DNA of 64,000 nt from Tropicimonas sediminicola (lineage in GTDB: Bacteria; Pseudomonadota; Alphaproteobacteria; Rhodobacterales; Rhodobacteraceae), in NCBI RefSeq assembly GCF_900188335.1, contig NZ_FZOY01000009.1, positions 124,001 through 188,000 on the forward strand, read 5' to 3'. A program made the translations under genes and the position numbers. Shown piece after piece: positions 51,846 through 59,674 of this stretch (positions are counted from its first letter, which is position 1; each line of letters begins with the position of its first letter). The notes beneath the pieces were generated by a model. It was not told where the DNA came from. It ran no database searches and saw only the letters and a program-made list of their open reading frames with translations.

Positions 51846-52754
51846 ATGAAACTCGATTTCGTCGCAGCCGTCGTCGGCCTGACCGGCGCGCTGAGCGCGG
51901 CCGCGCAGGCCGATATCGTCATCTCCTCCAAGATCGACACCGAAGGCGGCCTGCTCGGGAACGTCATCGCGCTGGCCCTCGAAGACGCGGGTCTGCCGGT
52001 CGAACGCCGCCTGCAGCTCGGCGCCACGCAGGTCGTCCGCGAGGCCCTGCTTGCCGGCCAGATCGACCTCTATCCGGAGTACACCGGCAACGCCGCCTAC
52101 TTCTTCAACGAGGCCGACAGCCTCGTCTGGAAGGACGCCGAGGCCGCCTATGCCCGCGCCGCGGAGCTCGACGCGGAAGCCAACAGTCTCACCTGGCTGC
52201 AACCCGCCCCGGCCAACAACACCTGGGCCATCGCCGTGACCGGCCCCCTCGCCAGCGACAACGGGCTCGTCACGATGTCGGACTTCGGAGCCTGGGTCGC
52301 CGGCGGCGGCGAGGTCAAGCTGGCCGCGTCCACCGAGTTCGTCTCCTCCCCGGCCGTGCTGCCCGCGATGCAGGAGGCCTATGGCTTCACCCTGTCGCCG
52401 GACCAGACCGTGGTCCTGTCGGGCGGCGACACCGCGGCGACGATCCAGGCGGCAGCGCGGGGCACCTCGGGCGTAAACGCCGCCATGGCCTATGGCACCG
52501 ATGGCGGGGTCGGCGCGACGGGGCTCGTTGTGATGGCCGACGACAAGGGGGTGCAGCCGGTCTACGAGCCCGCACCGGTGGTGCGCGACGAGGTGCTGGC
52601 CGAGTATCCGGCCATTGCCGACGTGCTGAACCCGATCTTCGCCGAGCTCGACATGGCGACGCTGCAGAAGCTCAACGGCCGGATCCAGGTCGGCGGCGAG
52701 CCGGCCGAAGCCGTGGCCCGCGACTATCTCACCGAGATCGGCGTGCTCGACTGA
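51846..52754 (+). CDS. YehZ/OsmF-type ABC transporter substrate-binding protein
   Basis: A 302-residue exported binding protein (E. coli OsmF about 305). A signal peptide ends near AQA at residue 22, followed by DIVISSKIDTEGGLLGNVIAL, typical of the OpuAC/ProX-like glycine-betaine-type family. DLYPEYTGNAAYFF contains the aromatic residues of the ligand pocket, and APANNTWAIAV and TEFVSSPAVLPAMQ match family segments. It binds a quaternary amine or a related solute. It opens an operon in the order binding protein, permease, ATPase, permease, identical to E. coli yehZYXW. Confidence 0.9.
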   Translation: MKLDFVAAVVGLTGALSAAAQADIVISSKIDTEGGLLGNVIALALEDAGLPVERRLQLGATQVVREALLAGQIDLYPEYTGNAAYFFNEADSLVWKDAEAAYARAAELDAEANSLTWLQPAPANNTWAIAVTGPLASDNGLVTMSDFGAWVAGGGEVKLAASTEFVSSPAVLPAMQEAYGFTLSPDQTVVLSGGDTAATIQAAARGTSGVNAAMAYGTDGGVGATGLVVMADDKGVQPVYEPAPVVRDEVLAEYPAIADVLNPIFAELDMATLQKLNGRIQVGGEPAEAVARDYLTEIGVLD

Positions 52755-52765
52755 TCGCCGGAGCG

Positions 52766-53935
52766 ATGTCCACCCGGAACGCCCCGGCGGTCTCTGCGCC
52801 CGGTCTTCTCTTTGCCGTCCTGGGGCTTGCCGCGCTGCTGGCCCCGTTCATGACGCTGGCCGCAAACCGCATCGTGGCGGGCGAAGGCGTGCGGGCGTGG
52901 AGCATGGCCGGCCCGGAAGCGACGCTGCCCGGTCTGGCGGCGATCGCGGCGGGGCTGGTGCTCGGCCTGCCCGCAGCCTGGCCGCGCCTGCGCCTTGCCG
53001 GGGCGGCGCTCGGGCTGGCGGGCGCGGTGTGGCTGCTCGTGCAGGGGTCCGCTGCACTGCTGGATGGCGCGGGCGATTACGCGCGGGTCTCTCCGGGCGC
53101 CGGGTTCTGGTGCCTGCTGGTGATCCTCGCGTTGCTGATGGCGGATGCGTTGTCGAACCTTGCACCGGGCCCGCTCGCCCGCGCCGGCCTTCTGGCGGCA
53201 GCGCTTCTGGGGCTGGCCACCGTGCTCGGCTCCGGCGCTCTCGCGGATCTCTCGATCTTCCAGGAATATGCCAGCCGCAAGGACGCCTTTCGCGACGCCG
53301 CGTGGCGCCACCTCTGGCTCGCCTTCGGGTCGCTTGCCGTTGCGGCAGCGGTGGGCTTTCCGCTTGGCATCCTTTGCCACCGGCGCCCCGCCCTGCGAGA
53401 GGCGCTCCTGCCGGTACTGAGCTTCCTCCAGACGATCCCGTCGCTGGCGATGTTCGGCATCATGATCCCGCTGCTCGGCTGGGTCAGCGACACGGTGCCG
53501 GGCGCGCAGGCCATCGGCATCGCGGGCATCGGCTTTGCCCCGGCCTTTCTCGCGCTGGTGCTCTATTCGCTGCTGCCTGTGGGTGCCAACACCGTGGCCG
53601 GGCTCGAGACGGCTCCCCCGGCAGCGCTGGAGGCCGCGCGGGGCATGGGCATGACCCCGCGCCAACGCCTGTTTCAGGTCGAGCTGCCGCTCGGCCTTCC
53701 GGTGATTCTCGCCGGCCTGCGCATCGTGCTGGTGCAGAACATCGGCCTTGCCGTCATCGCCGCCCTGATCGGCGGCGGCGGCTTCGGCACCTTCGTCTTC
53801 CAGGGCCTCAACCAGACAGCGACCGACCTGATCCTGCTCGGAGCCCTGCCAACCGTCGCCCTGGCCCTCGTCTCGGCCATCGCGATGGACATCCTGGTCG
53901 ACCTGGCCAGCCCGACACCGGAGAGGCACAGATGA
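52766..53935 (+). CDS. YehY-like ABC transporter permease with N-terminal membrane extension
   Basis: A 389-residue inner-membrane protein. The first about 170 residues hold about five to six extra hydrophobic segments, as in YehY; the C-terminal half carries the normal permease domain with the coupling loop LEAARGMGMTPRQRLFQVELP. It starts 11 bp after the binding protein and its 3' end overlaps the ATPase gene by 4 bp. Confidence 0.9.
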   Translation: MSTRNAPAVSAPGLLFAVLGLAALLAPFMTLAANRIVAGEGVRAWSMAGPEATLPGLAAIAAGLVLGLPAAWPRLRLAGAALGLAGAVWLLVQGSAALLDGAGDYARVSPGAGFWCLLVILALLMADALSNLAPGPLARAGLLAAALLGLATVLGSGALADLSIFQEYASRKDAFRDAAWRHLWLAFGSLAVAAAVGFPLGILCHRRPALREALLPVLSFLQTIPSLAMFGIMIPLLGWVSDTVPGAQAIGIAGIGFAPAFLALVLYSLLPVGANTVAGLETAPPAALEAARGMGMTPRQRLFQVELPLGLPVILAGLRIVLVQNIGLAVIAALIGGGGFGTFVFQGLNQTATDLILLGALPTVALALVSAIAMDILVDLASPTPERHR

Positions 53936-54867
53936 TCGAGATCGACCGGATCACCCGGCTCTACGACGGCAAACCGGCGGTGGATGCCGTCTCGATGACC
54001 GTTGAGACAGCGACGATCACAGCGATCGTCGGCACGTCCGGCTCCGGCAAGACCACGCTCCTGCGGATGATCAACCGGCTTGTCGAGCCGAGCTCGGGCG
54101 AGGTGCGCATCAACGGCGAGCCGACGACAGGGCTTGAAAAACACGTGCTGCGGCGGCGGATCGGCTACGCGATCCAGGGCCACGGCCTGTTCCCGCATCA
54201 CACGGTCGCACGCAACATCGGCGCTGTCCCGCGCTTGCTGGGTTGGCCGGCGGAGAAGATCCGCGCCCGCGTGGACGAGTTGCTCGACCTGTTCTCCATG
54301 CCGCCCGCCGAGTTCCGCGACCGGTTCCCTGCCGAGCTGTCGGGCGGCCAGCAGCAGCGCGTCGGCGTGGCCCGCGCGCTCGCCTCGCGCCCGGACCTGT
54401 TGCTGATGGACGAGCCCTTCGGCGCACTCGACCCGATCATCCGCACCCGCGCGCAGGAAGACCTTCGCCGCATCCAGCGCGCGCTCGGCTCCACCATCCT
54501 GATCGTGACCCACGACATGGAAGAAGCGATCCAGCTGGGCGACCGGGTGGCGGTGATGGACGCCGGGCGACTGGTGCAGCACGGCACGCCGGCCGAGATC
54601 ATCACGCGCCCGGCGACCGCGTTCGTGGCCGAGATGGTCGGCGGCGTGGAGCGGCCGTTGCGGCTGCTGTCGCTCTTCCCCGTTTCCGACCTGATCCAGG
54701 AAGGTCCGGCGGAGGGCGCGGCAGTTCCCGATCGAACCAGCCTGCGCGACGCCCTTTCAACTTGCCTCTGGACCGGCCGCGACGCCCTGCCGGTGGAGCG
54801 CGACGGCCAACGCATCGGCCGCGTGACGCTGGATGCGATCCGGTCGCGGGCGGAGTGCCACGCATGA
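53932..54867 (+). CDS. YehX-like ABC transporter ATP-binding protein
   Basis: A 311-residue ATPase. Walker A is GTSGSGKTT, the Q-loop is YAIQGHGLFPH, the signature is LSGGQQQRVG and Walker B is LLMDEPFGALDPI, followed by IVTHDMEEA. This is the ProV/OsmV-like type; the C-terminal tail (about residues 245-311) is short and shows only weak resemblance to a CBS region. It energises the YehY- and YehW-like permeases. The start overlaps the upstream stop and its stop overlaps the next start (ATGA). Confidence 0.9.
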   Translation: MIEIDRITRLYDGKPAVDAVSMTVETATITAIVGTSGSGKTTLLRMINRLVEPSSGEVRINGEPTTGLEKHVLRRRIGYAIQGHGLFPHHTVARNIGAVPRLLGWPAEKIRARVDELLDLFSMPPAEFRDRFPAELSGGQQQRVGVARALASRPDLLLMDEPFGALDPIIRTRAQEDLRRIQRALGSTILIVTHDMEEAIQLGDRVAVMDAGRLVQHGTPAEIITRPATAFVAEMVGGVERPLRLLSLFPVSDLIQEGPAEGAAVPDRTSLRDALSTCLWTGRDALPVERDGQRIGRVTLDAIRSRAECHA

Positions 54868-55610
54868 GGCGCGGCATTCTCCTACGGTTGGCGCTCGTTG
54901 CATTGCTGCTGGCGCTGGTCCTGCGCCCGGCGTGGTTCGCGCCGATCTTCGCCCCCTTCGCGCCGGAGGGCGGGCCGGTGATCTATGACCGCGCCTCGCT
55001 GCTCTCGCTCTCGCTTAGCCACCTCGGCCTTGTGGCGCTGGCCTCGGCAGCGGCGACGCTCGTTGCGGTGACTTTGGCCATACTGGTGACCCGCCCGGCC
55101 GGCGCGGCCTTCCGGCCGCTCTCGCGGACGATCACCAACATGGGTCAGACCTTCCCCCCCGTTGCGGTGCTGGCGCTCGCTGTTCCGGCGCTCGGCTTCG
55201 GCGCCGGCCCGACGCTGGTGGCGCTGTTCCTCTACGGCCTGCTGCCGATCTTCGAGAACGCCGTGACCGCGCTCTCCAATCTGCCGCCCGCCACGATGGA
55301 AGCGGCCCGCGGGATCGGCCTCAACCGCCGGCAACGGCTCCTGCAAGTCGAACTGCCGCTGGCGCTGCCGGTGATCCTGACCGGGATCCGGCTATCGGTG
55401 GTAATCGCGCTCGGCACCGCCACCATCGGCTCCACCGTCGCCGCCCGGACGCTGGGCGAGGTCATCATCGCGGGACTTCTGACCAACAACACCGCCTACG
55501 TGCTGCATGGCGGGCTGATCGTCGGCCTCTTCGCGGTGCTGATCTATGATGCGCTGGTGCGTCTGGAAGCTGGTCTTTCCCGCCGGATGGGGCTGGCGAA
55601 AGCCGCCTGA
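54864..55610 (+). CDS. YehW-like ABC transporter permease
   Basis: A 248-residue inner-membrane permease with about six hydrophobic segments. The coupling loop TMEAARGIGLNRRQRLLQVELP is preceded by ALYGLLPIFENAV-like features and followed by GTATIGSTVAARTLG. It is the last gene of the yehZYXW-like operon, convergent with the AraC gene 16 bp away. The solute remains unassigned; betaine uptake was not shown for the E. coli homologue, so osmoregulation is not certain. Confidence 0.9.
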   Translation: MRRGILLRLALVALLLALVLRPAWFAPIFAPFAPEGGPVIYDRASLLSLSLSHLGLVALASAAATLVAVTLAILVTRPAGAAFRPLSRTITNMGQTFPPVAVLALAVPALGFGAGPTLVALFLYGLLPIFENAVTALSNLPPATMEAARGIGLNRRQRLLQVELPLALPVILTGIRLSVVIALGTATIGSTVAARTLGEVIIAGLLTNNTAYVLHGGLIVGLFAVLIYDALVRLEAGLSRRMGLAKAA

Positions 55611-55626
55611 CCGGGCAGTATGCGCC

Positions 55627-56388
55627 TCAGGCCGCCGGCCCCGGCAGTTCTCCCGCCGCGTTCCGCAACGATCGAGGCAAACGCCCGAACTGTCGCTTGA
55701 ACGCGCGCGAAAACCCCTCAGCCGAACGGAACCCGTACCGGTGCGCCACCCGCTCCACCCGCGCCCCCTGCGCAAGGTCCTGGCTCGCCAGCGTCAGCCG
55801 CCAGCGCCGCAGGTAGGCCGCGGGCGTCTCCCCGACCCGCGCCTGGAACAGCTCCACGAACCGGCTGAGCGACAGCCCGGCCTCGCGGGCGAGGTCATCG
55901 TTGGTCCAGAGCCGTTCAGGGCGGTCATGAATGGCGACAATGCTGCGGCTCAGCCGGGGGTCGGACAAGCCAGCGAGCAGCCCCGATTCCACCGAGCCCG
56001 CCTCGATCTGTCCGCGCAGGATCCGCACCAGCAACACCTCGGTCAGCCGACCGACCACCGAGTCCGCCCCGCAGCGCGGCATGCGGATCTCGGCGTCGAT
56101 CAGCGACAGCAGCTGCCGCGTCCCCTCGTCCCGCGACAGGTCGTGGACCATCAGGTCCGGCAGAGCGAGAAAGAGCGGGTTCGACTCGCTCCCCCAGTCG
56201 ATCGTCGCGGCCAGGAGGACATCCTCCGGAGCAACCTCGACTGTCACGGGGCGCGCACCGAGATAGAGCCGCCCCGGCTCCTCCCCCACCCCGCGCGTGG
56301 CAATCAGCGTGGCCCGGCCGGGCGGCGCCGGGCGGGCGCTCAGCCGGAAACGGGACATCAGGGTCGACAGGCGGTCAATCTTATCCAT
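55627..56388 (-). CDS. AraC family transcriptional regulator (cupin-type)
   Basis: A 253-residue regulator. The N-terminal sensory part (about residues 1-145) has the cupin-like layout of AraC_binding-type domains, with APEDVLLAATIDWG and PDLMVHDLSRDEGTR. Two HTH motifs follow in the C-terminal about 100 residues: DDLAREAGLSLSRFVELFQARVG and VAHRYGFRSAEGFSRAFKRQFG. The ATG at 56388 starts the recognisable domain; an earlier frame start at 56454 lies over the intergenic inverted repeat. It is divergent from a peroxiredoxin-like gene that it probably controls. Confidence 0.88.
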   Translation of the reverse strand: MDKIDRLSTLMSRFRLSARPAPPGRATLIATRGVGEEPGRLYLGARPVTVEVAPEDVLLAATIDWGSESNPLFLALPDLMVHDLSRDEGTRQLLSLIDAEIRMPRCGADSVVGRLTEVLLVRILRGQIEAGSVESGLLAGLSDPRLSRSIVAIHDRPERLWTNDDLAREAGLSLSRFVELFQARVGETPAAYLRRWRLTLASQDLAQGARVERVAHRYGFRSAEGFSRAFKRQFGRLPRSLRNAAGELPGPAA

Positions 56389-56400
56389 TCCGGATTTTTG

Positions 56401-56415
56401 GTCGGTTTTTCCGAC
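56401..56415. promoter_or_regulatory. Short inverted repeat in the AraC/peroxiredoxin intergenic region
   Basis: GTCGG-TTTTT-CCGAC (56401-56415) is a perfect 5-bp inverted repeat with a T5 loop, flanked by runs of T. It lies in the 96-bp region between the divergent AraC gene and the peroxiredoxin-like gene, so it may be an operator. A terminator-like role is also possible. Confidence 0.3.
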
Positions 56416-56484
56416 TTTTTCAAACGCGAATTTCGGGGATACGTGGCCGGACACTCATCGGCACAGACCCAAAAAGGACATCAC

Positions 56485-57021
56485 ATGTTGCTTCCCCGCC
56501 AGAAAACCCCGGACCTCAAGCTGCCGACCCTCGCCCATGGCGAGTTCGATCTCGCGGCCGAAAATGCCGAGCGCGGCACGCTCCTGTGCTTCTATCGCGG
56601 CCTGCACTGCCCGATCTGCGCCACCTACCTGACCGAGCTGCAAAAGCTCACCCCGGATTTCGCGGAGCGCGGCGTGACCACGCTGGCGATCAGCTCCGAC
56701 GGCGAGGAGCGCGCGCAGGCGATGGCCGACAAGATCGGCGCCGACGGACTGCGCATCGCCTATGACCTGCCGCTGGCCAAGGCCCGCGAGTGGGGGCTCT
56801 ACCTGTCGACCTCGCGCGGCAAGACCTCCATCGGCATCGAGGAACCGGCCGTTTTCTCCGAGCCCGGGCTCTTCATGGTGACACCGCAGCAGACGCTCTA
56901 CTACGGCTACGTCCAGACCATGCCCTTCTCGCGGCCGCATTTCTCCGAGCTGCTGGGCGCGCTCGATTTCGCCATCAAGAACGACTACCCGGCACGCGGC
57001 GAATACACCGGAGAGGTCTGA
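56485..57021 (+). CDS. Peroxiredoxin-like (AhpC/TSA family) protein
   Basis: A 178-residue thioredoxin-fold protein. The motif CFYRGLHCPICATYL places a CxxC pair near residues 42-45, unlike the single peroxidatic Cys of classical AhpC, so it belongs to the peroxiredoxin-like branch with a CPxC site. A DGEERAQAMADKIGADGLRIAYDLP segment and a FMVTPQQTLYYGYVQTMPFSRPH tail complete the fold. It probably reduces peroxides or disulfides in the cytoplasm. AAAAAGGA precedes the ATG. It is divergent from the AraC gene. Confidence 0.85.
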   Translation: MLLPRQKTPDLKLPTLAHGEFDLAAENAERGTLLCFYRGLHCPICATYLTELQKLTPDFAERGVTTLAISSDGEERAQAMADKIGADGLRIAYDLPLAKAREWGLYLSTSRGKTSIGIEEPAVFSEPGLFMVTPQQTLYYGYVQTMPFSRPHFSELLGALDFAIKNDYPARGEYTGEV

Positions 57022-57029
57022 TCCGGCGG

Positions 57030-57057
57030 CGGCGCGGCGGATCGTCCGGCCGCGCCG
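57030..57057 (+). terminator. GC-rich hairpin after the peroxiredoxin-like gene
   Basis: CGGCGCGGC (57030-57038) pairs with GCCGCGCCG (57049-57057), a perfect 9-bp stem with a 10-nt loop, 8 bp after the stop codon. No T-run follows, so it may only slow the polymerase or protect the transcript end. Confidence 0.4.
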
Positions 57058-57150
57058 TCCCCTGCCCTGTCGGCATGGCGGCTCCGAGGCTCACGAAACC
57101 TTGACCGGAGTTTGGCGCACAAGCGCCGCTGAAACTCTGAAAAACCTCCA

Positions 57151-57170
57151 GACATGCTATACCTCATGTC
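57151..57170. promoter_or_regulatory. Inverted repeat upstream of the Tat-exported protein gene
   Basis: GACATG (57151-57156) and CATGTC (57165-57170) form an inverted repeat with an 8-nt spacer, 55 bp before the ATG at 57225. It could be an operator or transcript structure. A second palindromic pair, GCCGGC at 57177-57182 and 57189-57194, follows directly. Confidence 0.3.
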
Positions 57171-57224
57171 AGGACTGCCGGCCGGTCTGGCCGGCGCTCC
57201 ATATGTTTGGAAGGAGAATTTCAG

Positions 57225-57713
57225 ATGACGATCCACATGGTCACCCGTCGTTCCCTCCTCGCCGCAGGCGGCGCGCTCGTGGCAACGGGCGCCACCGGGT
57301 TGCTCCATCCCGCCAACGCGCAAACCATCGCACCGACGCCCTCGATGCGTGGCGGAGCGAACAACTACCGCCCCGGCGCGCCCATCGTGGAACGGATCGG
57401 CGGCGGCGGGTTCTGGATGACGGGCACCGTGCGCCGCGCGGGCGACGGCGCGCCGCTGGCCGGTCAGCGAATCCAGATCTGGGCCCATACGACCGAGGGG
57501 CACGAACGCGACCCGCACAGCCACGGCGCCACCCTTACGGACGCCAACGGCGTGTTCCGCCTGGAAATGCCCCAGATCGTCCCGGCCTTCGGCCAGCCGC
57601 ATGGACACCTCGCCTATGACAGCGGCGACTTCGAGACGGTCTTCCTCCGCCCCGTGATGCGGAGTTCGAAGGACACCAGCCTCGAAGCGCATTTCGTCCT
57701 TCAACCCGCCTGA
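57225..57713 (+). CDS. Tat-exported intradiol-dioxygenase-like protein
   Basis: A 162-residue protein with a twin-arginine signal (TRRSLLAAGGALVATGATG near residues 7-25) and a small beta-sandwich of the intradiol ring-cleavage dioxygenase fold. The GTVRRAGDGAPLAGQRIQIW strand, GATLTDANGVFRLEMP turn and FGQPHGHLAY with two histidines (126 and 128) recall that fold. Only part of the usual Tyr2-His2 iron site is visible, so enzymatic activity is uncertain. AAGGAGAA precedes the ATG at 57225; the frame extends a little upstream. A haem membrane protein gene starts 7 bp after its stop. Confidence 0.72.
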   Translation: MTIHMVTRRSLLAAGGALVATGATGLLHPANAQTIAPTPSMRGGANNYRPGAPIVERIGGGGFWMTGTVRRAGDGAPLAGQRIQIWAHTTEGHERDPHSHGATLTDANGVFRLEMPQIVPAFGQPHGHLAYDSGDFETVFLRPVMRSSKDTSLEAHFVLQPA

Positions 57714-57720
57714 TCCCTCC

Positions 57721-58329
57721 GTGCGCCAGCCCCGTTCCGCGCTGATCTGGATGGGCCTCGCTGCCGCCGTCGCTGTACCGATTGGCGCGGCGGCCCTCAG
57801 CCCGCTGCTCGCCTGGCGCAGCCCGATCTACATCGCGGCCGGCTTCGCCGGGGTGATCGCGATGGCCTTTCTGCTCATCCAGCCGCTTCTGGCAGGCGGC
57901 TTCCTGCCCGGCCTGAATACCCTGCGCTCGCGCCGCCTGCACAGGCTAGTCGGCGGTGCGCTGGTGGCGACGGTCGTGATCCACGTGGCGGGGCTCTGGA
58001 TCACCAGCCCGCCGGACGTGATCGACGCGCTGCTCTTCCGCTCCCCCACGCCGTTTTCCGTCTGGGGCGTCACCGCCATGTGGGCGATGTTCGCCGCCGC
58101 TCTGCTCGCCGCCTTTCGCCGGCGCCTGCTGCGCTGGAAAACCTGGCGCTTCGCCCATGCCGCGCTGGCCACTGTCACCGTCCTCGGCAGCGTCATCCAT
58201 GCGATGCTGATCGAGGGAACCATGGAATGGGTGACCAAGGCCGCACTCTGCGCTCTGGTCCTTGCGGCCACAGCCAGGACGCTGGCGGACCTTCGGCCCC
58301 GGCAAGTGACGCACCGCCGCGGCACCTGA
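57721..58329 (+). CDS. Ferric-reductase-like haem membrane protein
   Basis: A 202-residue membrane protein with six predicted hydrophobic segments. Two pairs of histidines, each spaced by 13 residues (H74-x13-H88 and H146-x13-H160), sit on two helices, which matches the bis-haem layout of the ferric reductase-like transmembrane family (YedZ/MsrQ, NOX). No NAD(P)H- or FAD-binding domain is attached. The GTG start at 57721 follows the Tat-protein stop by 7 bp, so the pair is likely a small operon for periplasmic redox chemistry. Electron donor and acceptor are unknown. Confidence 0.78.
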   Translation: MRQPRSALIWMGLAAAVAVPIGAAALSPLLAWRSPIYIAAGFAGVIAMAFLLIQPLLAGGFLPGLNTLRSRRLHRLVGGALVATVVIHVAGLWITSPPDVIDALLFRSPTPFSVWGVTAMWAMFAAALLAAFRRRLLRWKTWRFAHAALATVTVLGSVIHAMLIEGTMEWVTKAALCALVLAATARTLADLRPRQVTHRRGT

Positions 58330-58339
58330 CAAAGTTGCC

Positions 58340-59674
58340 TCAGCGTCCGGCCTGCTCCTCGATGTGCCGGGCGATCTGGTTCCCCTGCCGGATGGCGTAG
58401 TTGGTGCCGCGATCCTCGGGATAGATCTGCGCCATGGAGCAGATGTGGAGTCCCTCCGCCGGCCCCTCGCGCGGCGGGATCAGCGCCGAGTAGTTGCGCT
58501 CCACCACCGGCTGCGACCAGCGCGCGCGCCAGACCGAATGTCCCAGCACCCAGTCGCGCCGGAACTCGGGGAACATCTTCTGGATATGCGGCAGGGAGAA
58601 GTCGAAGACCTCCTGGTCGGACATCAGGTAGAGCGCATCGGTGTGCGGCAGGTACTTCGAAAGGTAGACGATGTGCCGACCGCCATAGACCGTCGGCGCC
58701 TCGAAATTCGTGTGTTCGATCACGCCCACATAGGGGAAGCTCGGGTCGTTCACGTTGAGCCAGTAGGTCTCCGAGAGGGATCGGTCGAGCTCCAGAACGA
58801 GGCAGACGTTGCCGATGTAGTCGATCCGCCGCATCTGAGCGAGCCAGTCGGCAGGCGCCCAATCCTCGGTCATGTCGGCGATGAGCGGCAGCGCGGGGGT
58901 GGCGATGGCGAGCGGCGCGGTGACCGCGCCCCACGGCCCGGAGGCGCGCCAGAGACCGTCCTCGCCGCGCGCGAGCTTGCCCACCGGCGCGCCGGTGCGA
59001 ACCTCGCCGCCCGCCTCTCGGATCGCATCGGCGAGCGCCAGCGCCAGCAGGTAGAAGCTGCCCTTGAAATAGGCCAGCCGCTCCTCGCCGCCCTTGCCCC
59101 GCGAGCCGCCGCGCAGCTTGAGCTTGTTCCAGAACCACACGGCCGAGACACTTTCGGCATAGGGGCCGAACTTGCCGTGCAGCAGCGGCTCCCAGACGAC
59201 CTTGTAGACCTGCTCTCCCCCCAGCTCGCGCAGCCAGTCCGCGGCGGTCCGCTCCTCCAGCGCCATCCAGTCCTCCACCTTGCGCGCCCGGAGCGTCAGC
59301 AGACCGAGGCGGATGCGGTCGGCGAAGGAAAGCGGCGAGAACCGCAACAAGTCCATCGGGGTCGAGAGCTTGAAGAACTGGTTGGCATAGTAGACGCCGG
59401 TATTTGTAGGGCTGGTCACGACCTTGTCCATCAGCCCCAGTTCCTCGATCAGGCCCATGACCTCGAGATCGTTGGTGAACCAGTGGTGGTAGAACCGGTC
59501 CAGCTGCGTCCCGCCGACCTCAAATGCGCCGGCCAGCCCGCCCACGGTGCTGTCGGCCTCAAGCACCGTGACCCGCTTGCCCTGCCGCGCCAGCCGGTAC
59601 CCGGCGGTCAGCCCCGCAAAACCGCCCCCCACGACGAGCACATCTGCACTGCCCGGTTCGGAACGATCATACAT
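58340..59674 (-). CDS. FAD-dependent NAD(P)/FAD oxidoreductase (amine-oxidase/protoporphyrinogen-oxidase-like)
   Basis: A 444-residue flavoprotein. The dinucleotide motif is DVLVVGGGFAGLTAGYRLARQG, followed by LEADSTVGGLAGAF. The later VVWEPLLHGKFGPYAESVSAVWFW and C-terminal GLHICSMAQIYPEDRGTNYAIRQG complete the FAD site. It resembles the NAD(P)/FAD-dependent oxidoreductases found with sugar or lipid modification genes rather than amine oxidases acting on free amines. The ATG at 59674 overlaps the upstream membrane-protein gene by 8 bp. Confidence 0.82.
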   Translation of the reverse strand: MYDRSEPGSADVLVVGGGFAGLTAGYRLARQGKRVTVLEADSTVGGLAGAFEVGGTQLDRFYHHWFTNDLEVMGLIEELGLMDKVVTSPTNTGVYYANQFFKLSTPMDLLRFSPLSFADRIRLGLLTLRARKVEDWMALEERTAADWLRELGGEQVYKVVWEPLLHGKFGPYAESVSAVWFWNKLKLRGGSRGKGGEERLAYFKGSFYLLALALADAIREAGGEVRTGAPVGKLARGEDGLWRASGPWGAVTAPLAIATPALPLIADMTEDWAPADWLAQMRRIDYIGNVCLVLELDRSLSETYWLNVNDPSFPYVGVIEHTNFEAPTVYGGRHIVYLSKYLPHTDALYLMSDQEVFDFSLPHIQKMFPEFRRDWVLGHSVWRARWSQPVVERNYSALIPPREGPAEGLHICSMAQIYPEDRGTNYAIRQGNQIARHIEEQAGR

